21,223 nucleotides of DNA, taken from JAPXSY01 sp034003585 (GTDB lineage: Bacteria > Verrucomicrobiota > Kiritimatiellia > RFP12 > UBA1067). Location of the stretch: assembly GCA_034003585.1 (NCBI GenBank), contig JAVEYH010000061.1, forward strand, positions 1 to 21,223. The letters are read 5' to 3'. This document shows positions 20,332 through 21,223 of this stretch, piece by piece; position 1 is the stretch's first letter; each line of letters opens with the position of its first letter. Under the pieces are notes generated by a model. The model did no database searches, was not told the origin of the DNA, and saw nothing but the letters and a program-made list of their open reading frames with translations. A program made the position numbers and the translations under genes.

Positions 20332-21223
20332 TCAGCGCTGCGGATCAACCGGCCCGAGAATCCCCGAGACGTCGTCATGCGGCACGCCGGTGTCGAGCCC
20401 GTCCAGCACGATCACCTGATTCACCGTACCGCCATAGGGTTCGTTCCAGGTCCAGACCACCCGGTGGTCGCGGTCGAGTTCCGCCACTTTCCACCCGGGC
20501 TTGAAATCCTTGGCGTTGTGTCCGGTCCAGTTCGCCATCACGATGTTACCGTTGCGCAGCATCTGGAATCCGGCGTAGAAGTAATTGTGCAGGCCTTCGG
20601 GCTGCCGGAGGACCGTGTCGCGCAACAGCGCGCCATCCGCGCCGAACACGTAAAACCCTTTTGAGTACCCGCCGGAAAGCAACATGGTCCCGTCCGGCGC
20701 GTACAGCGCCATGTACGCGTTGCGCGGTCGAGGCAGGGCAAAACGCCGAACCAGGCGGGCTTCCGGTTCCAGCCCCTGTTCCAGCGAGACCTCGTAGGCG
20801 CCATCCTCGGCCGCCAGCAGCAGGGTGCCCCGGGGCGTGAACCGCATCATGCGCACGTAGCGGACCGCCTTGGGCATCTGAATCGCGCGCCTGAGCGCGT
20901 TGTCCGCATCGAGTTCGTACACCGTGCCGCCCTCCGTGCCCAAAAAGGTCCGCCCGTCCGCCAGACGCCGCGCCGAACGCACCCCCCTGATCCCACCGGA
21001 GACGAATCCGCCGACCCGCGCCCGCGTAGTCAGGTCGTATTCGTCGTAGCCCGCGCCGCGGTTGCAGAGCAGACGGTTCCGGCCGATCAACTGCATGTCC
21101 ATGGCCAGTTCCGGCAGAACCAGCGTCCAATTCCGGGATGCGTCAAGCTGGTCCACATGGTGGATGGAGCGGTTCATGAAATCACACACCAGAAACCGGT
21201 GCCGGATCTCGCCGCCCGCCGCC
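20332..21223 (-). CDS. Beta-propeller (PQQ/WD-like) protein, 5' end missing
   Basis: The frame is open to the right edge, so the start is outside the window; about 297 residues are visible, reading RFLVCDFMNRSIHHVDQL near the edge. Repeating units of about 40-50 residues have the form of propeller blades: DGRTFLGTEGGTVYELD, RGTLLLAAEDGAYEVSLE, DGTMLLSGGYSKGFYVFG, NGNIVMANWTGHNAKDF and GWKVAELDRDHRVVWTWNEP. The last is typical of PQQ-like or arylsulfotransferase-like propellers in PVC bacteria. No catalytic motif or metal site can be named, and export cannot be judged without the N-terminus. GTG 21189 and ATG 21175-21177 are in-frame starts, but coding continues upstream of both. Confidence 0.75.
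   Translation of the reverse strand, partial: AAGGEIRHRFLVCDFMNRSIHHVDQLDASRNWTLVLPELAMDMQLIGRNRLLCNRGAGYDEYDLTTRARVGGFVSGGIRGVRSARRLADGRTFLGTEGGTVYELDADNALRRAIQMPKAVRYVRMMRFTPRGTLLLAAEDGAYEVSLEQGLEPEARLVRRFALPRPRNAYMALYAPDGTMLLSGGYSKGFYVFGADGALLRDTVLRQPEGLHNYFYAGFQMLRNGNIVMANWTGHNAKDFKPGWKVAELDRDHRVVWTWNEPYGGTVNQVIVLDGLDTGVPHDDVSGILGPVDPQR

Noticed and set aside
20109..20378. N-terminal extension of the cysteine-rich protein to 165 residues
   Set aside because: The extension contains the near-consensus promoter and part of the iterated repeat. The ATG at 20108 has an ideal Shine-Dalgarno and starts a signal peptide.
1..21223. CRISPR array, tRNA, rRNA, transposase or phage genes
   Set aside because: None was seen on reading both strands by eye: no regularly spaced repeats, no tRNA-like T-arm sequence in the gaps, and no transposase or phage-like proteins. 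A tRNAscan or Rfam run would be needed to exclude small RNAs fully.

Overview
The window is about 21.2 kb of high-G+C bacterial chromosome with no phage, insertion-sequence, rRNA, tRNA or CRISPR signature. The gene mix suggests a member of the PVC group (Kiritimatiellota/Lentisphaerota/Planctomycetota-like). The main pointers are a secreted Cys-type sulfatase, a hydrazine-synthase-alpha-like dihaem protein fused to an FGE-type domain, a Tat-exported FAD oxidoreductase and an SGNH hydrolase with an N-terminal lectin-like domain. The placement is an inference from gene content.

Layout, left to right. The left edge holds the first codons of a minus-strand gene, directly downstream of a 1350-residue exported multidomain haem protein (63-4115, minus). 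A TerB/J-domain/zinc-ribbon membrane protein (minus) and an iduronate-2-sulfatase-like enzyme (plus) diverge from 5292/5561. A minus-strand unit follows, reading SGNH hydrolase, then an EboF-type phosphodiesterase-fold protein, then an EboD-type dehydroquinate-synthase-fold protein; the last two overlap by ATGA. It diverges from nagB (plus), which runs into a Nudix hydrolase (minus) and folC (minus). folC diverges from tilS (plus). Next come the FAD oxidoreductase (minus), a coupled methyltransferase/Sel1-repeat pair (minus, GTGA overlap), an intergenic stretch with an orphan plus-strand terminator, a small secreted 12-cysteine protein (minus), and a beta-propeller protein cut by the right edge (minus).

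Functional themes. Several products are exported: the haem fusion, sulfatase, SGNH, FAD oxidoreductase, Sel1 and Cys-rich proteins. With nagB they fit a saprophyte of sulfated or amino-sugar polysaccharides. tilS, folC and the Nudix gene are housekeeping. The most unusual items are the haem/FGE fusion whose FGE-like domain lacks the catalytic cysteines, the eboF-eboD pair without the rest of the ebo cluster, the metallothionein-like secreted peptide, and a possible orphan small RNA.

Regulatory reading. Most promoters proposed here share TTGnnn, a 17-18 base spacer and TAnnnT. At three genes (the J-domain gene, folC, tilS) the -10 lies only 6-8 bases before the chosen ATG and no usable Shine-Dalgarno is seen, suggesting leaderless transcripts. 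Several intergenic spaces carry short iterated or inverted repeats of different sequence families. All of this was read by eye, with no database search.
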